From: DASQZT01 sp963728965
Lineage (GTDB): Bacteria > Acidobacteriota > Terriglobia > Bryobacterales > Bryobacteraceae
DNA: 64,000 nucleotides
Assembly: GCA_963728965.1 (NCBI GenBank)
Contig: CAVSMH010000012.1
Location: 248,001 to 312,000, forward strand
Direction of reading: 5' to 3'
In this document: in pieces, positions 43,213 through 52,700 of the stretch
How positions within the stretch are numbered: the stretch's first letter is position 1
Layout of the letters: each line of letters begins with the position of its first letter
The notes under the pieces: generated by a model
What the model was told of the DNA's origin: nothing
Seen by the model: the letters and a program-made list of their open reading frames with translations, nothing else
Databases searched by the model: none
Program-made: the position numbers and the translations under genes

Positions 43213-44681
43213 CAGTGCACCTCCGGGAGGGGAATCGAAACCGCGAAACCGGCCCGATAGACAGGATGGGCGAAGCCATCCGGGGCGACGTCGGCCGCGC
43301 TCCCGCGCGGCTCCGCGGCGGCGAAAACGACCGAACCTTCGGCGATCATCTCCAGCTGCTTTTTGAGCTCGCCCGAGGCCGCCGGGCTTTCGATACGGCC
43401 GCACCGGGAGACCACGGCGTAGTTGCCGCGGCGCCAGTCCACCGCGTCCTGCGGCCCGGGGGTGAAGAGCGAAAGCAGCCAGTGTGCCTGTTCGTGGACC
43501 GCGGAAGGGGTAGTCTCCGCGGGCGGCCCGGCAGGTTCCGCTCTCCGTGCGGCGAGTTCGGGGGCAGGGGCGTGTAAGGCCGCTTCTTGTGGCAGCGGCG
43601 TACCTGCCGGCAGCGGCGTACCTGCCGGAAGCGGCGTACCTGCCGGAAGCGGCGTACCTGCCGGAAGCGGTGTGCCTGCCGGAAGCGGCGTACCTGCCGG
43701 AAGCGGCGTACCTGCCGGGAGCGGCGTGCCTGCCGGGAGCGGCGTACCTGCCGGGAGCGGCGTGCCCGCCGGGAGCGGCGTACCTGCCGGGAGCGGCGTG
43801 CCTGCCGGAAGCGGCGTGCCTGCCGGCAGCGGCGTGCCTGCCGGAAGCGGCGTTCCCGCGGCCAGGGCCTCTGCCGGGAGCGGCGTACCTGCCGGCGGCT
43901 CCCTCAGGGGCGGCGCCTCCGGGGCCGGTGGCTCCTCCACCGGGGCCGGCAGCGGTGTCCCCATGGACTCCCGCGGCGCCAGGATCATGTGCGGCAATAC
44001 GCCATCGATGAACTCGGGCGATTCCGACCGCCCCCAGCCGCGCGAGCGCTCGCCGCCCAGTCCGGTATCCGCCAACAGGCGAAAGGCGGTCTTCACGGCG
44101 TCCACCCATTGCGTGTGCGCCGCCTCGTCGGTGAACGAAACCACGGTCCACAGGCCGGCGCCCGGACGGAACTCGAGACAGGCGGTCGAATGCCGCTCGC
44201 TCGCTCCGCTCAGCCGGTCCACGGCCGCAGCCCACCGGATGGCGGTGCGGAACGGGCCGTGTTTGCCGGCGGGCACCAGGCACTCGCTGGGCCCATCCAC
44301 GCTCCACTGGCTCTCCACCAGGGTTTGGCCGTGGGCCAGGGCCTGAACGATTCCCAGCGGAACGAAACGGGCGCTTTTCCAGCGCACCCGCGCGGACATC
44401 AGCGCGGGCGAGGAGGGAGGCCACATAGTGCGCGGAGGAATGACGAACCCGATATCGTCCAGGAAGGGAAAGCAGGAACTGAAGCGCACCGCCGGCGCTT
44501 CGCTGCGCGCCGTGGCCTCCAGCCAGCCATCGAGCCGGCCCAGGCGCTGCATGGCCAGCGTGACCGCCGAGTACAGCGAATCGCTATGGTAGATGGCGTC
44601 CACCCGGTTGCGGGCGCCCGAATTGGGTCCGATGCGCCAGGGGCCCGCGGGACGAAGTTTGACCACCAGTCCCGGGTTCAT
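43212..44681 (-). CDS. csm4: Type III-A CRISPR RAMP protein Csm4 with hexapeptide-repeat linker
   Basis: 489 residues against roughly 300 in typical Csm4. ATG 44681 shares a base with the csm3 stop (TAATG). Residues 1-235 form the first RAMP half (SDSLYSAVTLAMQRLG, then the Gly-rich loop TGLGGERSRGWGRSE at 206-220). Residues 240-394 are a Pro/Ala-rich linker containing 16 copies of AGTPLP: one at 264-269, AEALA, then 15 in a row at 275-364. The second half (about 395-489, HWLLSLFTPGPQDA to YRAGFAVSIPLPEVH) follows. Csm4 binds the crRNA 5' handle and contacts Cas10. Reading frame is uninterrupted, so the protein is probably made. Confidence 0.85.
   Translation of the reverse strand: MNPGLVVKLRPAGPWRIGPNSGARNRVDAIYHSDSLYSAVTLAMQRLGRLDGWLEATARSEAPAVRFSSCFPFLDDIGFVIPPRTMWPPSSPALMSARVRWKSARFVPLGIVQALAHGQTLVESQWSVDGPSECLVPAGKHGPFRTAIRWAAAVDRLSGASERHSTACLEFRPGAGLWTVVSFTDEAAHTQWVDAVKTAFRLLADTGLGGERSRGWGRSESPEFIDGVLPHMILAPRESMGTPLPAPVEEPPAPEAPPLREPPAGTPLPAEALAAGTPLPAGTPLPAGTPLPAGTPLPAGTPLPAGTPLPAGTPLPAGTPLPAGTPLPAGTPLPAGTPLPAGTPLPAGTPLPAGTPLPAGTPLPQEAALHAPAPELAARRAEPAGPPAETTPSAVHEQAHWLLSLFTPGPQDAVDWRRGNYAVVSRCGRIESPAASGELKKQLEMIAEGSVVFAAAEPRGSAADVAPDGFAHPVYRAGFAVSIPLPEVH
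43591..43893 (-). repeat. 18-bp in-frame tandem repeat array in csm4
   Basis: Fifteen contiguous 18-bp units (43591-43860), then a 15-bp interruption, then one more unit (43876-43893). On the plus strand the unit is GGMAGCGGCGTRCCTGCC-like; variation is confined mainly to three positions (third base C/A/G, and T/C or A/G at the GTAC step), mostly silent. Being a multiple of three, copy-number change would not shift the frame. Confidence 0.97.
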
Positions 44682-45517
44682 TACTCCTCGCGCACGAAGG
44701 AATACCCGGACTCGTTCACCGCGGCCTGAATACCGGCCAGATTGGCGCCGGCGCCGATCTGCTTTTCGGCCGCCCCGGCGGCGTAGTAGTTGCGGCCGCG
44801 CCATGCCACGCGCAGGTTCGAAAAACTCACCCGGCCGCTGCCGCGCGAACCGCCGCCGCCCAGGGCGTCGTCTTCGAGCAGGCGCAGTCCTTCGAGTACC
44901 CGCCCGAACAGCGGCGCATCCTCTTCGCACAGCACGTCCATCACGAAACGCGTACGGAAACGCGCGCCCGCCGGCACGCGTTCCAGCGTCCGCGGATTGG
45001 CCTGCGAGGTGATGCGGTCGATGGCATTCTCGCTCTTGACCTCGGTCAGCTCGTCGTCCAGGTTTTCGCGCATCTGCGCGGTGATGCTTTCCGGGTCCAG
45101 CGGGGCGTCGAATATCGCCAGCCGGGCCGGAGTGGCCTGGGTGGTCTCGAGAGTCTCTCCCTGCACCCGCTCCATGCGGCCCGGGTTGCGGCCGAACAGG
45201 AGGCAGATATCGTCGTCGGGACGATCGCTCTGGTGAATCCGCACTTCCTGTCCTTTGCGGCGCGAGAGAAAGACCAGCTCGGCCGGAACGGCCAGGCCGG
45301 ACGCCTGCTCGAGCAGCGACCGGATCTTTCCGCGCAGCGTGCTGCCCGGCACGTAGGGCATCCCGAACGCGTCCTTCACCACGGGATTATCGGAACCGCC
45401 GATCTCCAGCGAACCCTTGCCGGCACCCACGTGCAGGCCGGTTTCGCAGTGCATTTCGCCTTCGAGGATCAGCTTTCCGATCAGTTTCAGCTCGGTTTGG
45501 GAAGTGTGTGCGCTCAT
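44681..45517 (-). CDS. csm3: Type III-A CRISPR backbone RNase Csm3
   Basis: 278 residues. RAMP protein forming the crRNA-binding filament and cutting target RNA at 6-nt intervals. The catalytic Asp is retained: D43 in IGGSDNPVVKD corresponds to D33 of Streptococcus thermophilus Csm3. FGMPYVPGSTLRGKIRSLLE and the Gly-rich GGGGSRGSGRVSF loop are typical. Target-RNA cleavage should therefore work. It lies 3 nt after csm2 and overlaps csm4 by one base. Confidence 0.92.
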   Translation of the reverse strand: MSAHTSQTELKLIGKLILEGEMHCETGLHVGAGKGSLEIGGSDNPVVKDAFGMPYVPGSTLRGKIRSLLEQASGLAVPAELVFLSRRKGQEVRIHQSDRPDDDICLLFGRNPGRMERVQGETLETTQATPARLAIFDAPLDPESITAQMRENLDDELTEVKSENAIDRITSQANPRTLERVPAGARFRTRFVMDVLCEEDAPLFGRVLEGLRLLEDDALGGGGSRGSGRVSFSNLRVAWRGRNYYAAGAAEKQIGAGANLAGIQAAVNESGYSFVREE

Positions 45518-45520
45518 GCT

Positions 45521-46012
45521 TTACTCGTTGTAGGCCACGATGGCCTCGAAAAGGTCCTTGAACCGCTCGTAGCCGCGAATATCGTTCCTGCGGGTCACCT
45601 GCAGGAGCAGCTTTTCGAGCTGGTCGAGACTGCGCAAGCCGTGCCGCGCGATGGTGTAGGCGAGGCGCGCCCGGAGCATGACGAATTCGTGCTGACGCTC
45701 GTTTTCGGGAGCGCGGACGGCGCGGCGCACCGAGCTGTACAGGCGGCGCAACTGGCTCTTGGTGCCGGAATCCATGTCGCGCATGCGGCTGACGATGGAA
45801 TGCGCCTGGTTGTCCAGGTAGAGGCTGTCGCCGATGAGTTTCTCGAGCTCGATCTCGGGCGGGCCTTCGAGGCGGCCGCGATCCATGCCGCGACGGTCTC
45901 CCCGATCGCCGCGATCCCCGCCGGGGCGATCGCCGCGCGGCCCGCGGTCCTGCGGCCCGCGTCCTTCCCGCGGGGGACGGTTTTCCTTCCGTTGCTCCTG
46001 CTCTTGTGCCAT
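45521..46012 (-). CDS. csm2: Type III-A CRISPR small subunit Csm2 with charged N-terminal tail
   Basis: 163 residues. The C-terminal 110 residues are the helical Csm2 core (GTKSQLRRLYSSVRRAV, LRARLAYTIARHG, YERFKDLFEAIVAYNE). The first 50 are unusual: an Arg/Gly/Asp-rich, probably disordered segment (GPRGDRPGGDRGDRGDRRG). Csm2 lines the inner filament of the complex and contacts target RNA, so a basic RG-type tail might add RNA affinity (inference). The gene follows cas10 with 3 nt between. Confidence 0.85.
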   Translation of the reverse strand: MAQEQEQRKENRPPREGRGPQDRGPRGDRPGGDRGDRGDRRGMDRGRLEGPPEIELEKLIGDSLYLDNQAHSIVSRMRDMDSGTKSQLRRLYSSVRRAVRAPENERQHEFVMLRARLAYTIARHGLRSLDQLEKLLLQVTRRNDIRGYERFKDLFEAIVAYNE

Positions 46013-46015
46013 TTC

Positions 46016-47485
46016 CTAAACCTCTGTCACCAATCTGGCCCACTCGAGGGCCACCAGGCCCGCCGGACGGAGTTTCACTTCCGCCGATTTACGTCCCACC
46101 AGCTCGCTGATGAGGTGGGTACGCAGCTTCTGAAATTCACGGTCGCGCGTGCCGCTGAGGATCCGGTTGAACCGGCGCTGGAACCGCCACGTGCGCTGGG
46201 TGAGGCTGCCCGCCTCACCGTAGGCTTCGTGCCGGTAGAAGCTCCGCAACTGGTATAGGAACTGCTTCGACATGCGGAAATCGTGGATGAGCCGGGTTAC
46301 GGTATCCTTCAACTCGGCGGCATCCGCCAGGTGCCGCCACTCCAAGATGCGGCCCAACAGGTAGATGCAGTCTTTGTCCGCGGACTTCGCCAGTTCCAGG
46401 TTGCGTCCGGCCTCCTCGTACACCGAGGAAAGCGGGTAGTACGTTTCGGGGGCGAGGGCAATGGCCATGGAGATGGTCTTCCCCTCCGCCCCGGGGTATT
46501 CTTTCAGGTTTTCCTCGGTGAAGCGGTGGAAGAGGCGCTGCACCTCGCGCGCCAGGCCGATGAGGGCGTCCCACGAGCCGTACACCGCGAAATCGTCGCC
46601 GCCCGCGTAAATGATACTGACTTTCCGCCAGAACTCCGGCATCGAGCAGAGCACTTCCAGCTCGCCGGCGAAGAACTGCTTGTAGAGCACGGAGAGGGGC
46701 ACGTGCTCCTCGATGCTGTGTACGCGGCGCAGGCGGAGCCCGAAGTTGTCCACGTCGCCGCGAAGGACGCCCCAGATCGAGCGGCCCTGCGCGCGGCGCG
46801 CCAGGGTCTGGACCGGCGCCGCGGTCTTGCCGTCGTCGGAAGGCGCGGCGTGGCGCGCCAGCATGATTCCCTCCGGCGAGATGTTGGCGCTGACGGTCCA
46901 GGTGTGCTTGCCCTCGCCGGGGGTGACGCGGCCGGGGTTCTCGGGCGACCAGCCGATGCGGGATGCTTCGCGCACGCGCGCGCCCAGTTCCCGGGCGAAG
47001 TAGGTGTCCGCGTCGGGGTTCCCCTGGTGCGCGAACGGCTCGAAGACGGAGTGCGCGCCGGAATCGGCGAGATCCGCCAGGGGGGCGTTGCGTTTGTGCT
47101 GCAACTCGTCATTGAGCCGCTTGCGAATCACGGCCCAATCGCCGAGGTTGTCGGTGACTCCCCAGACCAGCCGGACATGGCCGCCGCTCAAGTCGGCCAT
47201 CTGGCGGGCCGCCGCCCGCAGAAACTGTTCGGACGCCTCGCGCACTTCACCCGGCAGGACGACCAGAAACTGGCCGCCGCCGCTTGAACCCAGCAGGATG
47301 CGGGCCAGCCCCAACTCGGTCAGGAGCGCGCGGGGCAGCACCTCGCACATCAGAGTAATCCACTGCGAGCGTCCGGCGAGTAAATCCTCGCCGGCGGAGC
47401 GCACAGACCGTCCTTCGGCGGGGCCCGCCAACAGGAACTCTTCTGTGCCCAGGATTTTGCCTTGAAGCAGGATCTGTTCGGGCAT
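46016..47485 (-). CDS. cas10: Type III-A CRISPR large subunit Cas10/Csm1, HD-less
   Basis: 489 residues, far below the 750-900 of full Cas10. The protein starts at the first Palm domain (ARILLGSSGGGQFLVVLP, degenerate motif at about 61-78); there is no HD nuclease domain before it. The second Palm is intact: GDVDNFG (243-249) and the cyclase motif YAGGDDFAVYG (GGDD 295-298). The zinc-finger cysteines normally between the Palms are missing. C-terminal helical domain 4 (about 390-489) is present. Expected activity is cyclic oligoadenylate synthesis on target-RNA binding, without ssDNA cleavage by Cas10. First gene of the operon; 80 bp separates it from the divergent BON gene. Confidence 0.92.
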   Translation of the reverse strand: MPEQILLQGKILGTEEFLLAGPAEGRSVRSAGEDLLAGRSQWITLMCEVLPRALLTELGLARILLGSSGGGQFLVVLPGEVREASEQFLRAAARQMADLSGGHVRLVWGVTDNLGDWAVIRKRLNDELQHKRNAPLADLADSGAHSVFEPFAHQGNPDADTYFARELGARVREASRIGWSPENPGRVTPGEGKHTWTVSANISPEGIMLARHAAPSDDGKTAAPVQTLARRAQGRSIWGVLRGDVDNFGLRLRRVHSIEEHVPLSVLYKQFFAGELEVLCSMPEFWRKVSIIYAGGDDFAVYGSWDALIGLAREVQRLFHRFTEENLKEYPGAEGKTISMAIALAPETYYPLSSVYEEAGRNLELAKSADKDCIYLLGRILEWRHLADAAELKDTVTRLIHDFRMSKQFLYQLRSFYRHEAYGEAGSLTQRTWRFQRRFNRILSGTRDREFQKLRTHLISELVGRKSAEVKLRPAGLVALEWARLVTEV

Positions 47486-47565
47486 CGAACCAGAAAGCCT
47501 TGAGAAACCCCAACTTTAGCACAGATTTGTGAGAAGGAAAGCGAGGATGGGCCACAGTATTAGCT

Positions 47566-47985
47566 ATGCTCATCGCAAGACTCGCCGCCACCATATGCCT
47601 GGTGTTCACGGCTCTTTGGGCGGCCGACCCGAAGCCGGCGCCGGCGCACGTGCCCGCGAAAACGGTCCGGCCCGCGGCGGCCCCGGCGCGCTCCGACGCC
47701 AGTATTGAAGCCGATATTCGCGCCCGCTTCGCCCGTTCGAAAATCGGGGCGGACAAGTTTCAGGTCCATGTCCAGGGCGGTGTGGCGACCATCGAAGGGC
47801 ACACCGACGTGATCCAGCGCAAAGGGACGGCGACCCGTCTCGCGCGGCTGGGGGGCGCGGCCGCGGTGAACAACCAGATTCAGATCAGTGACGCTGCCCG
47901 AAAACGAGCGTCGGCGAATCTGGAAGCGGGGCGCCGGCGGGTTCAGGTGAAACGCGGCGAGGCCCGAAGCTCGGCCCAGCGATAG
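47566..47985 (+). CDS. BON-domain exported protein
   Basis: 139 residues. Signal peptide (LIARLAATICLVFTALWAAD), Ala/Pro-rich linker, then one BON domain (about residues 45-110: DIRARFARSKIGADKFQVHV, GGVATIEGHTDVIQRKGTA, GAAAVNNQIQISD). BON domains bind phospholipid or peptidoglycan surfaces, as in OsmY. The C-terminal 28 residues are basic. Divergent from cas10 with which it shares an 80-bp gap; a functional link to CRISPR is not implied. Confidence 0.85.
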   Translation: MLIARLAATICLVFTALWAADPKPAPAHVPAKTVRPAAAPARSDASIEADIRARFARSKIGADKFQVHVQGGVATIEGHTDVIQRKGTATRLARLGGAAAVNNQIQISDAARKRASANLEAGRRRVQVKRGEARSSAQR

Positions 47986-48146
47986 CACGCGAGTGGTTCG
48001 GGCGATGCCGCCCGAAACGGACACAGTGTGCCCGCCAGAAAAACGGAAACTATTGAAATCGAAGCACTTGTCTGCCCTGTGACAGGCACAGTGTGCCCAT
48101 TGGCCGAGTTGCCGTGTCGCGCAGGTCCGCGCTGGCAATCCCGGGA

Positions 48147-49601
48147 CTAGCCCTTTTTCACGGGCGGCTGGGAAGGGGCGGCTTGCGATACCGGGGTGCG
48201 GCCCAACTTCTCCATCTCGTTGAAATAGACCCGCCGCCCTTCGTCCATCGAGATGTTCGACAGGATCACGGCGACCGAGTCCGCCAGGCCGACTTCTACA
48301 TCGGCGCGCGGTTTCTTGCCGTCTTTGCAGTTTTGGAAGAAGGTCTCCAGCTCGACATCCACCGGGTTGTCCTGCTCTTCCTGGAGCATCACGCCCTTGG
48401 CGGTCAGCCAGCGCCGCGCGAATTTCACTTCCCGATTGAAGAAGCTCTCGTTGCCGGTGAAGTTCAGGTCGCTGGTCATGATCGGGATGGGGCCGTTGGC
48501 GCCGCCCGAGGCGACCATGGTGGCGCCCGCGACAAACGGCGTCTTCTTTTCGTCGGCCTTGGCGACGGTCGTGGTCTTTGGGGGCTCGCGGTACCACCAG
48601 GCGATGCACGGGTTGCCGCGCGGTTCGTATTTGTTGGGGCCATCCCCGAGGGTGATCTCGATGGTGCCTTCGGTGCCCATGATGATCTCGCCCATCTCGG
48701 GACGGTTGCCGTTGAAATAGGGCAGAAACTGGTTGGTGCTGATGGAGGAGTAGGTCAGTTGCTGTCCGTTGGGATAGCGGTAGATCAACTGGATATTGTC
48801 GTTGACGTTGCGGCCGTCCTTGAGCACATCGAGGCTGCCGAAACCCAGCACGAACTCCGGGGAAGAGCCGAACATCCAGTCCGCGATGTCCACTTGGTGA
48901 GACGTCAGCTCGGCGGTCAGGCCGCCCGACATGGAGCGGAACACGCGCCAGTTGGAGATGTTCTGTTCGCCGCCGGGCTTCATGGTCCACAGCGAGCTGG
49001 GCTTGTTGATCATGTTGCGGTGCCACTGCGCGTGCATGTACCGGACGTCGCCCAGGATCTTCTTGTCAATCATGTTCTTGACGGTCTGGTAGAAGGAGCT
49101 GTAGCGCCGCTGGAGCCCGGTCTGGAGGGTCTGCTTGGGGTGCTCGGCCGCCAGTGCGCGGAGGGCGTGCACCTCTTCCGGCTTGAACACCAGGCACTTT
49201 TCGCAAAACACGTGCTTGCCCGCCATGAGCGCATCCCGGGTGATGGGGAAGTGGACAAACAGGGGCGTGGTGACGAACACCGCGTCCACGTCTTTCTGCG
49301 CCAGCAACTCGCGATAGTCCTTGAAGGTCTTGGGGTGGTTTCCGATGGTCTGCACGCCGTGGTCAAGCGCTTCCTGCTGGATGTCGCAGAGCGCCACGCA
49401 GCGTCCGTTGTCAATGGTTTGCAGGTGGCGGAGCAGGTAGCTGCCGCGGCTGCCGGTGCCGATCATGCCGAACTGCACCTGTTCGTTGGCCGCCCGGACC
49501 TTCTGGATGGCTGGAGCGCGCTGAATGACGGCAGCCGCCGCGGTGACGGCTCCCGCGGTCTTCAATACGTCGCGACGGGACACGTTTTTCTTTTGTGGCA
49601 T
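48147..49601 (-). CDS. Exported Gfo/Idh/MocA family oxidoreductase
   Basis: 484 residues from ATG 49601. Twin-arginine signal (VSRRDVLKTAGAVTAAAAV) then the NAD(P)-binding Rossmann start FGMIGTGSRGSYLLRHL, CDIQQEALDHG, and the family's EKCLVFKPEEV loop with its catalytic-site Lys neighbourhood. The C-terminal half (SMSGGLTAELTSHQVDIADW) is the Gfo/Idh/MocA alpha/beta domain. Acidobacteria carry many Tat-exported members acting on sugars or sugar acids; the exact substrate is unknown. The frame is open for another 135 codons upstream without Met features; that part is not coding. Confidence 0.9.
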   Translation of the reverse strand: MPQKKNVSRRDVLKTAGAVTAAAAVIQRAPAIQKVRAANEQVQFGMIGTGSRGSYLLRHLQTIDNGRCVALCDIQQEALDHGVQTIGNHPKTFKDYRELLAQKDVDAVFVTTPLFVHFPITRDALMAGKHVFCEKCLVFKPEEVHALRALAAEHPKQTLQTGLQRRYSSFYQTVKNMIDKKILGDVRYMHAQWHRNMINKPSSLWTMKPGGEQNISNWRVFRSMSGGLTAELTSHQVDIADWMFGSSPEFVLGFGSLDVLKDGRNVNDNIQLIYRYPNGQQLTYSSISTNQFLPYFNGNRPEMGEIIMGTEGTIEITLGDGPNKYEPRGNPCIAWWYREPPKTTTVAKADEKKTPFVAGATMVASGGANGPIPIMTSDLNFTGNESFFNREVKFARRWLTAKGVMLQEEQDNPVDVELETFFQNCKDGKKPRADVEVGLADSVAVILSNISMDEGRRVYFNEMEKLGRTPVSQAAPSQPPVKKG

Positions 49602-49742
49602 GGCCAGGCAAACCTCATCGGAGCGTTTCTTCCGAATTGTATCATGCGAGGTACGGAGGGATTCTGTGCGAGTGCTGTTTCTGGGGGGCACGCATCTGAC
49701 CGGACCGTTTGCGGCGGCCCGGCCCGGTACAATAGAAGCCAG

Positions 49743-52700
49743 GTGCTGTCTGGTTTCGATCCGTTGATTGAGGCGTGGTTCGCGGCGCGTTTCGGCAAGG
49801 CTACCGAGCCCCAGGAGCGCGGCTGGCCGCTGATCCAGGAGGGCCGCGATGTGCTCATCGCCGCGCCTACCGGGTCGGGGAAGACATTCGCGGCGTTTCT
49901 GGTCTGCATCGACCGGCTGGTGCGAGTGGCGCGCACGGGCGCGCTGCCGGACCGGACCGAGGTGGTGTACGTTTCGCCGCTCAAGGCGCTGAGCAACGAC
50001 ATCCACAAAAACCTGGAAGTGCCGCTGGCCGAAATCGGCGCGCTGGCGGCGGCCGGGGGCGTTGCCCTGGCGCCCATCCGCACCGCTCTACGCACCGGGG
50101 ACACGCCGCAGCGCGAGCGCGAGCAGATGATCCGCCAACGGCCCCACATCCTGGTCACCACTCCGGAATCGCTTTATATCCTGCTGACCGCGGCGCGGCC
50201 GCGCGAAATGCTCGCGTCGGTCCGGACCGTGATCGTGGACGAAATCCATGCGGTGGCCGACGACAAGCGCGGGTCGCACCTGGCGCTCTCGCTGGCGCGG
50301 CTCGACCGGCTGGTGGAGCAGGGCGGGCTGGAGCGGCCGCGGCGGATCGGGCTCTCGGCCACGGTCAAGCCGCTGGACGGGGTGGCGGAATTTCTGAGCG
50401 ATGGGGCGGCCGTGGTGAACGTGGGCCACCGGCGCACCATGGATCTCGCCGTCGAGGTGCCCCGCGACGAACTGGGCCCGGTGGCCAGCAATGAAATGTG
50501 GGGCGAGATTTACGACCGTCTGGCCGAACTGATCCGGGAGAACCGCACCACCCTGGTGTTCGTGAACACGCGCCGGCTTTCCGAGCGCGTGGCGCATCAC
50601 CTGGGCGAGAGGCTGGGCGGAGAAGCGGTGCTGCCGCACCATGGCAGCCTGTCGCGGGCGCTGCGCCTGGAAGCGGAGCGGCGGCTGAAATCGGGACAGT
50701 TGCGGGCGGTGGTGGCCACCGCGTCGCTCGAATTGGGAATCGACATCGGCACGGTCGATCTGGTGTGCCAGATCGGTTCGCCGCGGTCGATCGCGGTGGC
50801 GTTGCAGCGGGTCGGACGGTCGGGCCACTGGGTGGGCGCGCTGCCCAAGGGGCGGCTGTTCGCGACCACGCGGGACGAACTGGTGGAGTGCGCGGCGCTG
50901 GTTCGCTCGATTCGCGCGGGCGAGTTGGACGCGCTCGAGATTCCGCGGAATGCGCGCGACATCCTGGCGCAGCAGATGGTGGCGGCTTGCGCGGCGGAGG
51001 AGTTCGGCGAGGACGAACTGTTTGCGCTGGCACGGCGTGCCATGCCGTATCGCACGCTGGAACGGAGCGAGTTCGATTCGGTGCTGGCGGTACTTTCGGA
51101 AGGGATCGCGACCGCCCGGGGCCGCAGCGGGGCGTACCTGCATCGCGATGCCGTGAACCGGCGGGTACGCGGGCGCCGCGGTGCGCGGCTGACCGCGATC
51201 ACCTCCGGCGGGGCGATTCCCGAAACGGCGCAGTACCTGGTGGTGGCGGAGCCGGAAGGGGCCACGGTAGGCACGCTCGACGAGGACTTCGCGGTAGAAA
51301 GCATGGCGGGCGACGTGTTTCTGCTGGGCACTACCTCGTGGCGGATCCTGCGCGTGGAGGCGGGCCGGGTGCGGGTGGAGGATGCGCGCGGGGCGGCGCC
51401 CACCATTCCGTTCTGGCGGGGCGAAGCGCCGGGGCGCACGCGCGAGCTCTCGGCGGAAGTGGCGCGGCTGCGGGAAGAGGTGCACCGCGCGAAGACCTGC
51501 CCGCCGGAGTGCGGGCTGGAGCGCCGCGGCGCCGAGCAGCTCGTGGAATACATTCTGGCCGGCTGCGCGGCGCTGGGGGCCGTTCCGACGGGGAACCAGC
51601 TTGTGGCGGAGCGCTTCTTCGACGAGGGCGGCGGGATGCAACTGGTGATCCACGCGCCGTTCGGGGCGCGGCTCAATCGCGCGTGGGGGCTGGCGCTGCG
51701 CAAGCGCTTCTGCCGATCGTTCAATTTCGAATTGCAGGCGGCGGCGACGGACAACGGCATCCTGATTTCGTTGGGCGAGCAGCACTCGTTTCCGCTGGAG
51801 ATCGTGTTCGAGTTTCTGCGGGCGGCAACGGTGAAAGAAGTGCTCACGCAGGCGATGCTGCCGGCCCCGATGTTCGGGGCGCGGTGGCGGTGGAACGCGA
51901 CGCGGGCGCTGGCGGTGCGGCGGTACGCCGGGGGCCGCAAGGTGCCGCCGCCGATCCAGCGCATGCGGGCGGACGACCTGATGGCGGCGGTGTTCCCCGA
52001 CCAGGCGGCGTGCCCGGAGAACCTCAGCGGCGATATCCGGATTCCGGACCACCCGCTGGTGCAGGAGACGATCGAGAACTGCCTGTACGAGGCGATGGAC
52101 CTGACCGGGCTGGAGGCCGTGCTGGAGGCGATTGCCGGGGGACAGATTCGAACGCTGGCGATCGATACGCCGGAGCCTTCGCCGTTTTCGCACGAAATTC
52201 TGAACGCCAACCCGTACGCGTATCTGGATGACGCGCCGCTCGAGGAACGGCGCGCGCGCATGGTGCAGATGCGCCGCACGCTGCCCTCCGACTATGGCGA
52301 TGGCGCGGCACAACTGGATGCGGAGGCGATTCGCCGGGTTGCCGAAGAAGCCTGGCCGCCGATGCGCGACGCCGATGAGCTGCACGAAGCGCTGGTCAGC
52401 CTGGTCGTTCTGCCCGGGGTGGCCGATGCCGCCGGGTTGTTGGGGCAACTGGCCGCCGACCGGCGGGCCGGGACGCTGGCGGTGGACGGCCGGGAGTTCT
52501 GGATTGCGGCCGAGCGGCTGGAACTGGTCCGCCGGGTGTACGGGGAGGCGAAGATCGATGCGGGGCTGGCTGCGCCTTCATCCGCGCGCGGCATTCCGGA
52601 TTCGCCGGAGCGCTGCGCCGCGGAGATTCTGCGCGGGTGGTTCGAGTGTTCGGGACCACGGACGGCGGCGGGGCTGGCGGGGGATCTGGCGATGGCGCGC

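Noticed and set aside
43591..43893. Tandem repeats beside cas genes as a possible CRISPR array
   Set aside because: Units are 18 bp, directly adjacent without spacers, and in frame inside csm4; they encode a peptide repeat.
47566..47985. BON-domain protein as an accessory CRISPR factor
   Set aside because: It is divergent, has a signal peptide and a lipid-binding-type domain; proximity alone does not support a role.
48093..49742. Long open frame upstream of the Lhr helicase in the same frame
   Set aside because: It lies antisense to the well-supported Gfo/Idh/MocA gene and shows no helicase or other domain; it is a high-GC shadow.
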